Source: Gordionus sp. m RMFG-2023 (taxonomy: Eukaryota > Nematomorpha > Gordioida > Chordodea > Parachordodidae). Taken from it: a stretch of 64,000 nt of DNA. Shown here in pieces: positions 51,101 through 59,316 of the stretch; position 1 is the first letter of the stretch; each line of letters begins with the position of its first letter. The notes under the pieces are model-generated. The model saw nothing but the letters and a program-made list of their open reading frames with translations, made no database searches and was not told the origin of the DNA. Where the stretch lies: the NCBI RefSeq assembly GCF_954871325.1, contig NC_088778.1:9023743-9087742 (forward strand), given 5' to 3'. The position numbers and the translations under genes are program-made.

Positions 51101-53680
51101 CTCAAACCCGGGTCTCCTTGCAACAATTACTTAGGCTATTGCGACGTATTTTTGAAATGCCGAGAAGTAGACCCCCAGGGACCCTTAACCAGGCTCAAAA
51201 ATCTTGTATTCAACACGAAGACCTTCGCTGTGTTAAAGACTTGGATCGTGGTATATAATAATATATATATATTCTCGAATTAAACTTGACGATTGTCATC
51301 TAGGTACGGGGGGGGGGGAAGTTGAGAGGGAAAAGATAATGGGGTGAAGGCGGGGGCTATATATTTTTGAGGGAGTAAGCAATTTTATATATTTAATTCG
51401 AAATCTTGGATTTTGTATAAAGCTTGATTTGAAATGTTAAAGGTTGACTATAAATTTACATTTGCAAGGAACATTGGTGGGCCATCTCTCTGATAACGCT
51501 AGGTATGATGTTATTCATGGGTCTCTTCGTCAAATGTTGCGCCGTCCACACGCCCAGTAGTAACCCTAAAAGACCGCCAGCTCGTACTTTTAGTGATACC
51601 ATGTCGCGGACCGCTCATACTATCAGAAGGGTATAACATTAAAAAAATATTTTTGGATATTTTTTTAAAATTAAATTTTAATAACTGATATGACAGGTTA
51701 TCAATCAAAATAATTTAATTTTATAAAAAAAACGTTTTTATTATATACCATACCTTTAATTAACTTGAATCCTTATTTTGCTGACCTGTGATCCTACTCT
51801 TTACCTCAGTTACCTGTTTTATTAATTTTTAAATATATTTTATTCAATTCCAAAGTTTTCCTCAAACTTTCCTTAAGTTGAGTTATTAGTATTTCTTGAA
51901 GGGTTATCTATTATAAATAGTTTTTTCATAAATTAATTGCTATCATAATCGATCAGATTCAGAGCCTATAATTAGTAAAATGTAAGACTTCACCATAGAT
52001 ACTAATAAACCTGCAACCCAAAATGAGGTATCTTGATTTGATTTGATTTTAATAATATAGTTTAATTACAAAATAGTCATTAATTAAAATCTTATTTTGT
52101 AAAAAAAAATTGGAGAATCATTTCTATAAATATGCTTATTTCTTTTTTTTATTAAACACATGTCTATAACTAAAAAAAATTTAATAGTGTCTGGTTTCAT
52201 ATATTTATTATTTAATCAAATTCAAATCAATATGGCATAAAAGTATAGTTTTATTTAAAATTAATGTTATCGTTACGCAGTTCAATGGTAATAATATTAT
52301 CGTTACGCAGTTGGTAATAAAAGTCTATCATTTAATAGAACATTGAGTTTAAATTTTTTTTAAAAATACATTAAAATTTTTCGTATACGTTTATTATTTT
52401 TTTGTCCAATTTTATTATTATTTCGCAAATAGCCTCTTTATGACTGAAACTTTAAATGAGTTATTAATTAAGCTAAAAATAAAAAGTGTTTTTTCTTAAA
52501 TTTATATAGACTAGCCACCACGTGTTACATTCAGCAAGCACCCTCAGGAGAATATCTTCAAATCCGCACGTAATATTTAAATATATATAAATTCTTCATT
52601 TATGTTAACATTGATTTTCTTTTATTTAAATAATTTTTATTATATGTTTTAAAAATTGAAATTTTGTAATTGAAGATATAAATATAATGTAATTATAATA
52701 AATGTTTTAGCATTCAACTTCCGCCGACCAATTACCCCCTATAAGTAGGATAAGAGTTTTCCCTTCCAACCATCAAGGGCACGCCCCTCAGCCCTCCGCG
52801 CCTCACCTAAGCGAGAACAGCATCGTATACACCGACAGGAACGGTAGGAATTTCGGTGCTAAAGCCAATAAACTTTCTAAGCACCGGGCATTGGCATACA
52901 AGGGCAAAAATGTGGGAGTACAGGCTCAACAAATGCATCACAAACAAATAAAAAAACAAAAGGAAAAACAGAGGAGGGCCACCAAAAAGGATAGCAGAAG
53001 TAATGATAAAATATAGTTCTTGATCTGATAATAATATCTCACTTAACAAATACTTAGATGGCTCAAACAATTTGATACCTAATTCTAATGATTTATTGTC
53101 CGCTCGCGCGTCCTCTTCTTCGAATCACAATAATCATTACGCTAAACGGACTCAGCACCCGCAAATTAAAGAGCGCATATTAGTCACGGTTGCCTCATCT
53201 CGTTCCTCGATCCCGCAGGGCGCGCCCCCGCCTTATGATAATGTCGTAAGTGGTAGTAATTCGTCAAATGCACCCGCGATTGCACGTTCTTTACCCTTTC
53301 TGGTGCACGAAAACGGTGGCAAGTATGTTTTTTTTTACCATATATTTTCTTTCCATTATAAATTTTTACTATTGCTTTTATATTTCTTAACTTTTATATA
53401 ACAACATGCTATATCTAATTTTGCATCTTAATTAGAGGGAAACAGCGTTTTAATGTTAATCGGCCATGCTAACTAATTAGGATGCAGCCTAATATGGTTT
53501 TTGCTAGCCACACATTAAATTAATAGATTATTAATAAGTGTATATGTATATATATTTTATATATTAACTTGTTTAAGGCTACCCAAGGTAGGATACGGTA
53601 AAAACCGCGGCATTTACAATCAGGTTAAAGAAACGGCCATTCTTTCATCCGACAAAAAGAAAAAAAAATCCAAAAAATGA
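29975..53680 (+). CDS. ADAM10: ADAM10/Kuzbanian-like membrane metalloprotease (18 exons, start exon not found)
   Basis: A type I membrane zinc protease. Known ADAM10 proteins shed ectodomains (Notch, cadherins and others) at the cell surface. The exons below join without a frame break into 1066 codons plus stop. Along the joined protein: prodomain 1-281 with a furin-type RGVRR at 277-281; catalytic domain with FIQTD and NHDDFCLAY; zinc site [11 protein letters not shown] (472-482) and Met-turn YIM (501-503); disintegrin start [16 protein letters not shown]; Cys-rich region; transmembrane segment about 777-797; cytoplasmic tail about 270 residues. HTPSSNPK after the membrane is typical of ADAM10 and separates it from ADAM17. 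The human tail is only about 55 residues. The signal peptide is missing: its exon must lie upstream. All introns are GT-AG, and several hold transposons. Confidence 0.95.
33084..33660 (-). mobile_element. hAT transposon remnant with transposase C terminus
   Basis: Begins with the hAT-like end TAGTGCTGTAAACGTTA. On the minus strand at about 33300-33390 it reads [19 protein letters not shown], the hAT dimerisation motif, next to further broken transposase-like frames up to about 33660. The right end and target duplication were not found. Confidence 0.7.
33805..34002 (+). other. unassigned open frame, 65 codons
   Basis: Starts GTG ([10 protein letters not shown]...) and has mixed residue use ([19 protein letters not shown]). 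It lies in the ADAM10 intron next to the hAT remnant. Origin unknown; perhaps a transposon fragment. Confidence 0.2.
35024..35163 (+). CDS. ADAM10: ADAM10 exon b (prodomain)
   Basis: Enters in phase 2 after TATTACCAG and leaves in phase 1 before GTAAAA. Encodes [12 protein letters not shown] and ends YTGIVKG, the counterpart of FNLRMKRD...YTGHIYG in the vertebrate prodomain. Confidence 0.9.
35698..36052 (+). CDS. ADAM10: ADAM10 exon c (prodomain)
   Basis: Begins [22 protein letters not shown] and contains [12 protein letters not shown], matching SHG..IDGRFEGFI and FHSVIYHEDD of known ADAM10. A His/Asn-rich insert is present. Leaves in phase 2 before GTAAAT; ignoring the splice would give a stop two codons later. 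Confidence 0.93.
37243..37446. mobile_element. palindromic hAT MITE, copy 2
   Basis: Flanked by perfect 8-bp duplications GTTCCCCG (37235-37242, 37447-37454). Right end AACAACACTA; the left end has mutated to TCATGTTGGTAAAC. The core matches the copy at 24076 (GAGCCGATTTTTAAAAACGG). Confidence 0.9.
37800..38110 (-). pseudogene. 3' end of a non-LTR retrotransposon ORF
   Basis: Minus-strand frames read [20 protein letters not shown] and [15 protein letters not shown], matching the GH..R...WVKKC...G.RPRGRP...W block at the C terminus of RTE/CR1-like endonuclease-reverse transcriptases. Stops interrupt it before and after, and the upstream RT is not present. Confidence 0.65.
39420..39790 (+). 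other. open frame, possible retroelement fragment
   Basis: A plus-strand frame (39423-39815) reads [22 protein letters not shown], faintly like the F.P.vlsT.G block of some animal retroelements. The match is weak and the frame is not part of the ADAM10 CDS. Confidence 0.2.
40477..40800 (+). pseudogene. pogo transposase N-terminal part (Psq and CENP-B-type HTH)
   Basis: A 107-codon frame from [13 protein letters not shown]...[17 protein letters not shown] is a Psq-type helix-turn-helix (about residues 3-50). [27 protein letters not shown] starts the CENP-B-type second HTH (about 63-92). Homology ends where the 83-bp tandem repeat begins, so the DNA-binding part is cut off from the catalytic region. 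Confidence 0.85.
40763..41135. repeat. 82-85-bp tandem repeat inside the pogo element
   Basis: About four and a half copies of a unit starting ATTATATTGTATTTCATAAT and including GGTAACTTTAATAAAAATGC. Copies begin near 40763, 40846, 40931, 41013 and 41095. The first copy overlaps the end of the broken transposase frame. Confidence 0.93.
41142..41765 (+). pseudogene. pogo transposase C-terminal part with PHD-like finger
   Basis: A 207-codon frame opening with [14 protein letters not shown] and [18 protein letters not shown], the segment that follows the DDE domain in pogo/jerky-type transposases (the usual GF..aGI.PFN..iF). Residues about 165-205 form a Cys/His finger ([31 protein letters not shown]) of the PHD type often found at the end of these transposases. 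The catalytic triad is absent from the element. Confidence 0.85.
42193..42267. mobile_element. half copy of the palindromic MITE
   Basis: Matches only the right half of the family (ATATTGAGTTAG, TTTTTAAAAATCGGCT, TTTTAACAAAACTA). No left half or target duplication was seen. Confidence 0.7.
42690..42900. mobile_element. palindromic hAT MITE, copy 3 (diverged)
   Basis: A 211-bp palindrome with a 7-of-8 duplication CCCAAGAG / CACAAGAG (42682-42689, 42901-42908). The right end is AACAGCACTA. The inner order (TTTTTAAAAACG, then AAGCCTG, GATTTTGCT, and the inverted half) is as in the other copies, but it is more diverged. Confidence 0.82.
44080..44182 (+). CDS. ADAM10: ADAM10 exon d (prodomain)
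   Basis: Enters in phase 2 after TTACTATAG and leaves in phase 0 before GTTAGA (103 nt). Encodes [20 protein letters not shown], matching the GGCADHSVFERMRKYQ block with its conserved Cys. Confidence 0.9.
44724..44893 (+). CDS. ADAM10: ADAM10 exon e (furin-type site and catalytic start)
   Basis: Starts after TTTTTTTTAG in phase 0. Encodes the basic [10 protein letters not shown] cleavage region, then [14 protein letters not shown], the start of the mature protease (NTCQLYIQTDHLFF in vertebrates). The donor is CAG|GTTCAA in phase 2. Confidence 0.93.
45383..45506 (+). CDS. ADAM10: ADAM10 exon f (catalytic domain)
   Basis: Enters in phase 2 after CGTTAG. Encodes [37 protein letters not shown], matching REAVIAQISSHVKAIDTIY...FMVKRIR. 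Leaves in phase 0 before GTTTGT. The minus-strand frame at 45195-45497 is only a shadow of it. Confidence 0.93.
45624..45819 (+). CDS. ADAM10: ADAM10 exon g (catalytic domain)
   Basis: Encodes [40 protein letters not shown], matching the NHDDYCLAYVFTDRDF..GVLGLAWVGAP block. Acceptor AATTTAAG in phase 0, donor GTAATC in phase 1. The following intron is 1.8 kb. Confidence 0.95.
45820..47637 (+). other. ADAM10: ADAM10 intron g (1.8 kb)
   Basis: AT-rich. Blocks with CCCAGGCCATGCTGGGCC (about 47260) and CCCGGGCTGGGCTTGATCTAGA (about 47485) look like the two ends of another GC-ended MITE, but no clean duplication was found. No exon is missing by phase. Confidence 0.5.
47638..47822 (+). CDS. ADAM10: ADAM10 exon h (zinc site, first part)
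   Basis: Enters in phase 1 after CGTATAG. Encodes [27 protein letters not shown] and [16 protein letters not shown] with the catalytic Glu and two zinc-binding His. The donor GTAATG falls just before the third His, which opens the next exon. Confidence 0.96.
48100..48292 (+). CDS. ADAM10: ADAM10 exon i (third zinc His and Met-turn)
   Basis: Opens after TTTTTTAG with HD, completing HExxHxxGxxH. Continues through [24 protein letters not shown] with the Met-turn and ends CLI in phase 1 before GTTAAA. Matches [23 protein letters not shown]. Confidence 0.95.
48293..49098 (+). other. ADAM10: ADAM10 intron i (0.8 kb)
   Basis: AT-rich. A segment about 48590-48660 (TAATTTGTCGAATTAATTTTT and neighbours) recurs inverted at about 48710-48780, suggesting a small palindromic element. 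The minus-strand frame 48452-48694 is not supported as a gene. Confidence 0.4.
49099..49261 (+). CDS. ADAM10: ADAM10 exon j (disintegrin-like domain)
   Basis: Enters in phase 1 after CATACAG. Encodes [21 protein letters not shown]...[15 protein letters not shown], the start of the disintegrin-like domain ([14 protein letters not shown]). The donor AG|GTTAGT is in phase 2. Confidence 0.94.
49551..49731 (+). CDS. ADAM10: ADAM10 exon k (disintegrin-like domain)
   Basis: Enters in phase 2 after GCCCTAG. Encodes [33 protein letters not shown] and [12 protein letters not shown], matching the GPCCTAQC...ICNGFTALCP...HTQVCING run. The donor GTCAGT in phase 0 is weaker than most. Confidence 0.94.
49817..50037. 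mobile_element. palindromic hAT MITE, copy 4 (best preserved)
   Basis: A 221-bp palindrome with perfect 8-bp duplications GTTTATAT (49809-49816, 50038-50045). Ends TAGTGTTGTTAAACGGC and GCCGTTAACAACACTA. Inserted in the ADAM10 intron between exons k and l. Confidence 0.95.
50619..50736 (+). CDS. ADAM10: ADAM10 exon l (Cys-rich region)
   Basis: Enters in phase 0 after TTATAG. Encodes [15 protein letters not shown]...[11 protein letters not shown], matching QCAGSICEKYGLEEC...ELCHVCC. Leaves in phase 1 before GTAAAT. Confidence 0.92.
51027..51250 (+). CDS. ADAM10: ADAM10 exon m (membrane-proximal Cys-rich region)
   Basis: Enters in phase 1 after TTCAAG. Encodes [36 protein letters not shown] and LKTWIV, matching [29 protein letters not shown] and EWIV. 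Leaves in phase 0 before GTATAT. Confidence 0.95.
51469..51630 (+). CDS. ADAM10: ADAM10 exon n (transmembrane segment)
   Basis: Opens [20 protein letters not shown], a hydrophobic segment, then [16 protein letters not shown], matching the start of the ADAM10 cytoplasmic tail. Leaves in phase 0 before GTATAA; reading on would stop at once. Confidence 0.94.
52510..52569 (+). CDS. ADAM10: ADAM10 exon o (cytoplasmic tail, small)
   Basis: A 60-nt exon, phase 0 at both ends (ATATAG acceptor, GTAATA donor), encoding [18 protein letters not shown]. Chosen because it is the only nearby frame that keeps phase. It could be alternatively spliced, since skipping it also keeps the frame. Confidence 0.6.
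52711..52999 (+). CDS. ADAM10: ADAM10 exon p (cytoplasmic tail)
   Basis: Enters in phase 0 after GTTTTAG and encodes [16 protein letters not shown] followed by a long basic stretch ([17 protein letters not shown]). The donor AA|GTAATG is in phase 1; without splicing the frame stops at the next TAG. No counterpart in the short vertebrate tail. Confidence 0.85.
53000..53057 (+). other. ADAM10: 58-bp ADAM10 intron p
   Basis: GTAATG...ACTTAG, carrying an in-frame TAG and so not translatable. Removing it joins two open frames in phase 1. One of several very short introns in the window. Confidence 0.82.
53058..53322 (+). CDS. ADAM10: ADAM10 exon q (cytoplasmic tail, PPPY)
   Basis: Ser/Asn-rich tail with [10 protein letters not shown] at about residues 1000-1008 of the joined protein. 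PPPY is the PPxY form that binds WW domains, for example in NEDD4-type ubiquitin ligases. Leaves in phase 2 before GTATGT. Confidence 0.87.
53578..53680 (+). CDS. ADAM10: ADAM10 exon r (C terminus)
   Basis: Enters in phase 2 after GTTTAAG and encodes [20 protein letters not shown] followed by a Lys-rich end (DKKKKKSKK) and TGA TAA. A candidate AATAAA poly(A) signal follows at 53922. Confidence 0.87.
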
Positions 53681-54699
53681 TAAAATCGCATTTTTATTTG
53701 TTTTTTTTACAGAATTTATTTTAATATAAAAAAAAGGCTCAAGTATTTAGAAGTTTAAATATGCGTGACTGAACTATTAAAACAAATTTTTCGTATTTTG
53801 CCACACAAAAATATGCACAAATTTTTTTTAAGTATTTTTTTTTTATTTTAAATTTATATACCTAAATAATAATATGCAAAATTTAATTTCTAAATTATTC
53901 TTTAAATATTTATTGTTCATCAATAAAAAAAACTACCTAGTTAATTATAATGATCTGTAAAGGCTACTCGGCACTATTTATTCAAAGTTTGTTTATTCTT
54001 TATTACACGCTCATTTTTATAATAAGAGAATGATTAATTTTTTCACATTAATCTATCTCATTACTAAAAATTTTATTTATATTTTTTTTAAATATTATAT
54101 ATAAATATATACATGTGATTTTTTTTAGTATATTAACTAACATGCTTTTTATTTTTATGCATTTTAGTTCTACTTAAAACATCGCATTTATACAGTGTTT
54201 TTATCCTTCAGATTTTATATTCCGCTGACTTTAATAAGTTTTATATATCTGTGATTAGTTTATATTACAATACATACATATTTTATTATAAATAGTTGTT
54301 TTTAACAAAAATTAACCCATATTTTAAAAAATATGACTCTCAAATAGTAAAATCTCCATAAATAATAATATTTATATTATGCATACTTCCTTATTGTAAT
54401 TATTTTTCTTGTAAGTATTATAATATAATATTCTAATTAATAAAAAATATTGTTTTAATGCAAAAATATGCTAGAATTTGTGTTATTTTAATTTTTCTTA
54501 GAAACATAATATATTTAAGATTTAGTAATGTAGATATTCAATGTTTGCCTTATTTATATTTTAAAATTTTGATTTAAAGCGCCATTTTGTCTACGAATGC
54601 AAAAGTTCACAATATATTATTATTATCTCAATATTAAATTAAATATTAAAAATGTTTTAAGAATATAAAATTTAAATTAGTTTATTCTACAGTTGAAAA
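53681..54699. other. ADAM10 3' flank
   Basis: AT-rich, with the probable 3' UTR up to a little past 53922. No other feature was recognised before the Gypsy remnant. Confidence 0.45.
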
Positions 54700-57350
54700 T
54701 ATGAAAGGCTGCCTAAGGACACATTTTTCACTTCTTTATATATTTTTAAAGTAAAGTTTTATAAATTTTGGTCGGTATGTTTGTTTCTTACTATACCAAA
54801 GGACTACCTTTACGTTGAATTATCGTCCATTCATGCCATCCTGCGGTGGTCTTTTTTTCTATCCATCATGTATAATATCCAATCTCATCTGACCGGCCAT
54901 GCGTACGAATGTAGTGCTCAGCCAACCCATTCAATTTAGACCAGCATTTAGACGACCTAATATGTTTTATGTTGCTTTAAAAAAGATAAGCTTTGAATTC
55001 AGTTCTAGTTAAACGAGAGTTATCTGAAACGATGTGAAGTAATCCTAACCTAGTGAAATAATTTCGCAGATTATTTATTACACTTTTCGAATTAATGTGT
55101 TAAAATTGCAACTTCAACACATTTGGTGAAGGCGTCTTTGCAAAATAACCAATACACTTCAGAAAGTGGCCTTGACATTTCTCTGGCTCGAGGTCTTTCT
55201 GGCAACTCTCGCAGCACTTAACGAAATCTTCAACATCAGATCAAGATTTGCCAAAACGTAGTATCGGCATAAACTTTATTCCCACTATACCAGGATGCCC
55301 TTGATCAAATGTCTTTCTTTGGTTTATTGGAACTATCATTATAATACAATATTCTTGAAATGCGACAAAATAAAATTTTATAATCTACGAATGATTATTA
55401 ATATTGACAATATACCAATTTTAAAATTAATTTAATAACTTCTTTTAGAATTACTAAATGGTTTTTTACGATTTTGTTTTAGTGGCCTAATTCTGTTCAG
55501 CCATCGAAAGTATGCAATTGATTTTTCTTAGCCAGTAAGATCAATAGCGTCACAAGAAATCACGACAGGAATATCGGAGCAAGGAATTATTGCGTCTTTT
55601 GATTATGTATATTTAACTATTAATTATTTCATTTTCTTGACTGGATCAAAACCAACTAACATATCGTTATAGAATCTAAATATATACGACTCATGGTAAT
55701 TAACCACCCTAAGATACAAACGTAATACTTTAACATATGACGATTTTTTGCAGTTTTTTATAGCAGTAAACTTATTTTCTGTCGGGTGGATTCCTAATTC
55801 ATCAATTACATTACTCAAATTTCTGCTGACCTTTCACCAATTTTTATTTTATCTATTCGTTGTAAGTCAGCCTTGTTAAATCGTCTTAGTAGTTCATGTA
55901 TTATTTACATGAAATTATTCTCTCTAGAAATGATTACGTCGTGTAAAAAACCCTACACTGACCATGGGAAATCTTTTTAACAGGTTTTGCACTTTGAAAT
56001 ATTTTCGGTGTATTAGTTCAACTCTCTAGGGATTCTTAGGCAACAGTAATAACATATGAGTCGAAATTGCTAAAGGGTCTCTACATTTCAGGCTATCCGA
56101 ATTGTAGGAAAGCATCTCTTAAATCTATGTTGGAAAACATTTTACCACTAGCAATTAGTCAGGTCGGCAAAAGTTGTTTATAAATAATTAATTTTCTCTA
56201 AATATTTTTTGATTGTTGAACAAAAATTTTCGCAGTTCCATCAGGCGCCGGATTAGATATTTATCGTTAACGTCGCCCAAGTAATCGTAGTTGTAGAATC
56301 CACCTATTCGATGACGCCTTCTTTAAGAGGCCTGTCCAACTATCTATGGTACAACGCAGCGGAATTGTTTAACTAAGGTGACCCTACTCTTAAGGTAAAA
56401 ATTTTCTTGAAAGTTCTAACCAGTGTTTTAAATTACAGAGAGGACAATTACTTTTAAATTTTATCAAAAAATTAATCGTTTTTTACCTCATTTAAGCGTG
56501 TAAAAAAAATACTTGATATATTTTTATAAACTTACTCCACACTGTTTTGTAATAGATTCTGTCTAACTTACCTAGGTAATGATAACTCTTATTTTTAATT
56601 AGATTTTCTATTCCAATATAAGTTAAGATAAGATCTTTCTATAATATAGGGGCAAAGATATTATTTTACTCTAAAAATGAGTTACAAAATACTTTTAAAT
56701 ATAAATAAACATGATATATGATTATTGTGAAATGTAAGAGGGTTTTAAATTTCATATAATGCCAATTTTTTTATTTTTAAACTCTTCAAATTTTAACGCC
56801 AACTAATATTGTAGTGCAAAAATATCTTGATAATTTACCTAAAAAACATATTTTATCATAAATTAAAATAGTTGAGAGGTAAAAAATACTTTTAGCCTCA
56901 AATTTAGATATTATACAATGCTATTACATAATTAAATTTCTAAAAATGTCTGATTTTTAAATAAAATCAGTAGAACCGGCAAGCCCCTTGGGTCAACTAG
57001 CCCTGGTCTCCACTATTTTTAATTCCTTTTTCTTTCTAATGGTATATTATTAATGGAAAAATCACCAGATTTGATAATCCCAATTCAAGAAAGTCATTTA
57101 TCGCGGTAAAAGTGAAAATGATTTTTTTCCCCGATTAAAGCAGTGTATTCAAACGCCTAACTTACCAAATGAACTAAACAAGCAAACGCTCTATCGTCAA
57201 GATATTGGCAACGCTCTGCTAATTTTATCCTCAAATTCAATTATAATTTCCGTTGTTCTTCGAAGTTTAACAAGTCAAATCTAGACTCAAAAGTCATCGA
57301 CGTCGGTTTAAATGTTTTAAAACATATTGACTTGATACACTTAAAAGATA
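54700..57350 (-). pseudogene. decayed Ty3/Gypsy retrotransposon, pol and possible gag
   Basis: Reading the minus strand downward: a gag-like block near 57330-57180 (KLAERCQYLDD); RT segments near 56400-55990 (LKEGVIE, then a DLRDAF block); a run near 55950-55630 with the VIDELGIHPTENK thumb region; the RNase H start near 55590 (VVISCDAID); integrase zinc finger near 55310-55190 (GHPGIV, CCESCQKD); integrase core near 55170-54880 (KDAFTKCVEV, NGLAEHYIRTHG). Stops and frameshifts occur in nearly every segment, so it cannot make protein. No LTR pair was found. Confidence 0.75.
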
Positions 57351-58905
57351 GCGATTCATTATCTGTATAATATCCATGACCTACTAATTAGATATATATA
57401 AATGTTAAAAAGATGTGCTTGTATTGAGATTCAGTCGGACTTACTCTTTTTTAAACGAAAATTGGCTATCCAAATAGAAAAATAACGGGATATTGAACTC
57501 TCTACATCTACTTATCAAATTTAGCAATAGATAAGTCTGCCAGTTTTTTTTATTCTTCTAAATCACCACTAAAATATCTATATACATATTATCTTTTTTT
57601 TACATGTTCGCCACCAATTGAAAAATTTAGTAAACTAAAGTAATAATTAGTAGTCTTTATTATATTATATGCATTCATAGTTTATAATCAAAACAAATAT
57701 TAATTTCTACATATAAGAAAATATAATCAATCTTTTTAGAATGTTCTCTTTTTCTAAAATAATTAATAATCGCATTCAATACACTAACTACGGCTCTTAA
57801 CATCCTTGAAAAAGTTAGTACCTATGAATCACTCAATTTCTCTCTAATGACAAGCAGGAATATACATGTTAGTCACAATATTTGCAACATTATGAGCATA
57901 ATTAGTTGAACTTCTTATGTCATACCGGCGGTGTTTGTATTTCTTGAACTATTTGTAAATAATTTCTATGAATACGGGGATTATGAGATCAAACTAAAAC
58001 TAAATTAATATCCTATAATATATCGATAACTAATGATTTCTTATTTGATAACATCATGGTAATATAAATTTTAACTAAATGTGAACACGATAAATTTATT
58101 GGGCTTAAAAATTTGAGAACAAGACTAGGTTCCAATAAGGTTATGAAACTTTGTCCCACTATCCTTTTTCGGGAAATTAAACTATTTCAAGTCTTTAATT
58201 ATTCCTATAAGATATGAAATGGAAACATAGCGGGACATAAATCAATATGAACATATCCCAGATCTTTATAAATAAATATTCAAGAATCACAAAAATACCA
58301 TTTATAACTCAATCCAGTAGAATAAGTGCAATATTTTACCTGGCAACTGACTACCTTGAAAACACTAGACGTACTTTGCCATTAGCAAAAAAAATTTTTA
58401 AATAAATATATATTAAAAATTTTAATCGAAACAAAAATTTTCTTCCAGAACTATGACTTAAATAATAAAAAATACATAGAAAGTAATTAAATAATAATAA
58501 ACAAATAACGTGAACCAATAAATGATAAACCAAATACAAAATCAAAATATTATGTATTATATTTATAATTAATTTATTATATTAATGCTAATATAAAAAA
58601 GAAGTATAAATGTCTAATTTATAATTATCTAATATTATATATTTTTTTTAAATATTATATAAATTATTAATAAAATCTATGTGATGAAATCAACTAAAAT
58701 AATGTCAATAACATAAAGATATAAAGGGAATGAATTGTAAATAATTTTGATAATAATATTTCAACGATGAGAAATTAAATAATTTAAATATAATACTATA
58801 CTATAAGCATATCTAAAGGTTAAATCAAAGTTAAAAAAAATTTATATTTAATATATTAAAATATAAAAGAATATGTTTGTTAATGAGATACGGGCTTTAA
58901 AAAAA
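57351..58905. other. AT-rich region downstream of PDK
   Basis: No recognised gene. It may include the LTR or leader of the Gypsy remnant and the PDK 3' UTR, but neither can be delimited. Confidence 0.35.
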
Positions 58906-59316
58906 TCATTTCTCTTCTTTTTTGAAGTCTTTAATCAATTCCTCGATTTCCCTTTCTCTTTGACCTTTGCTTTCCTCACCATTATCCTGTCCTTCACCAT
59001 CCTGATAGCTGGCGGTCGAGCTGAGCCTAGACAACGTTTCTATCAAATGATCGGGCACCTTACCTTCCCCATACTTCTTCCTAATCAAATCCAAAAAGTA
59101 TTCGTAGGAGAGAGGTGGTTCGTAAGCCTTCGGTTTAATGTCCGGATCTGTCATGTAATTGGATTCTTGTAAAGAAGAGGTTCTACTCGAAGAATTTAAA
59201 GGAAAATTCGAAAGAGGAGACCCACTGTATTCGCCTGTCGGTGTAGAAGACGTGTAAACTTTCGTGACCGCCTTGTTGAAAACTGGGAGAAGTTCCGAAG
59301 CCGCGCTGGGTAACAC
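58906..59316 (-). CDS. PDK: PDK last exon with extended C terminus
   Basis: Opens [16 protein letters not shown] after ATAAAAG in phase 0, then departs from the family. A Ser/Thr/Pro-rich part ([16 protein letters not shown]) leads to [13 protein letters not shown], an acidic [10 protein letters not shown] stretch, and [17 protein letters not shown] before TAA. The usual PDK end is some 35 residues shorter in vertebrates and has a DW pair used for dimer contacts; none is visible here. Confidence 0.88.
   Translation of the reverse strand: MLPSAASELLPVFNKAVTKVYTSSTPTGEYSGSPLSNFPLNSSSRTSSLQESNYMTDPDIKPKAYEPPLSYEYFLDLIRKKYGEGKVPDHLIETLSRLSSTASYQDGEGQDNGEESKGQREREIEELIKDFKKEEK

Noticed and set aside
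58873..59172. 99-codon plus-strand frame with hydrophobic stretches
   Set aside because: Antisense of the last PDK exon.
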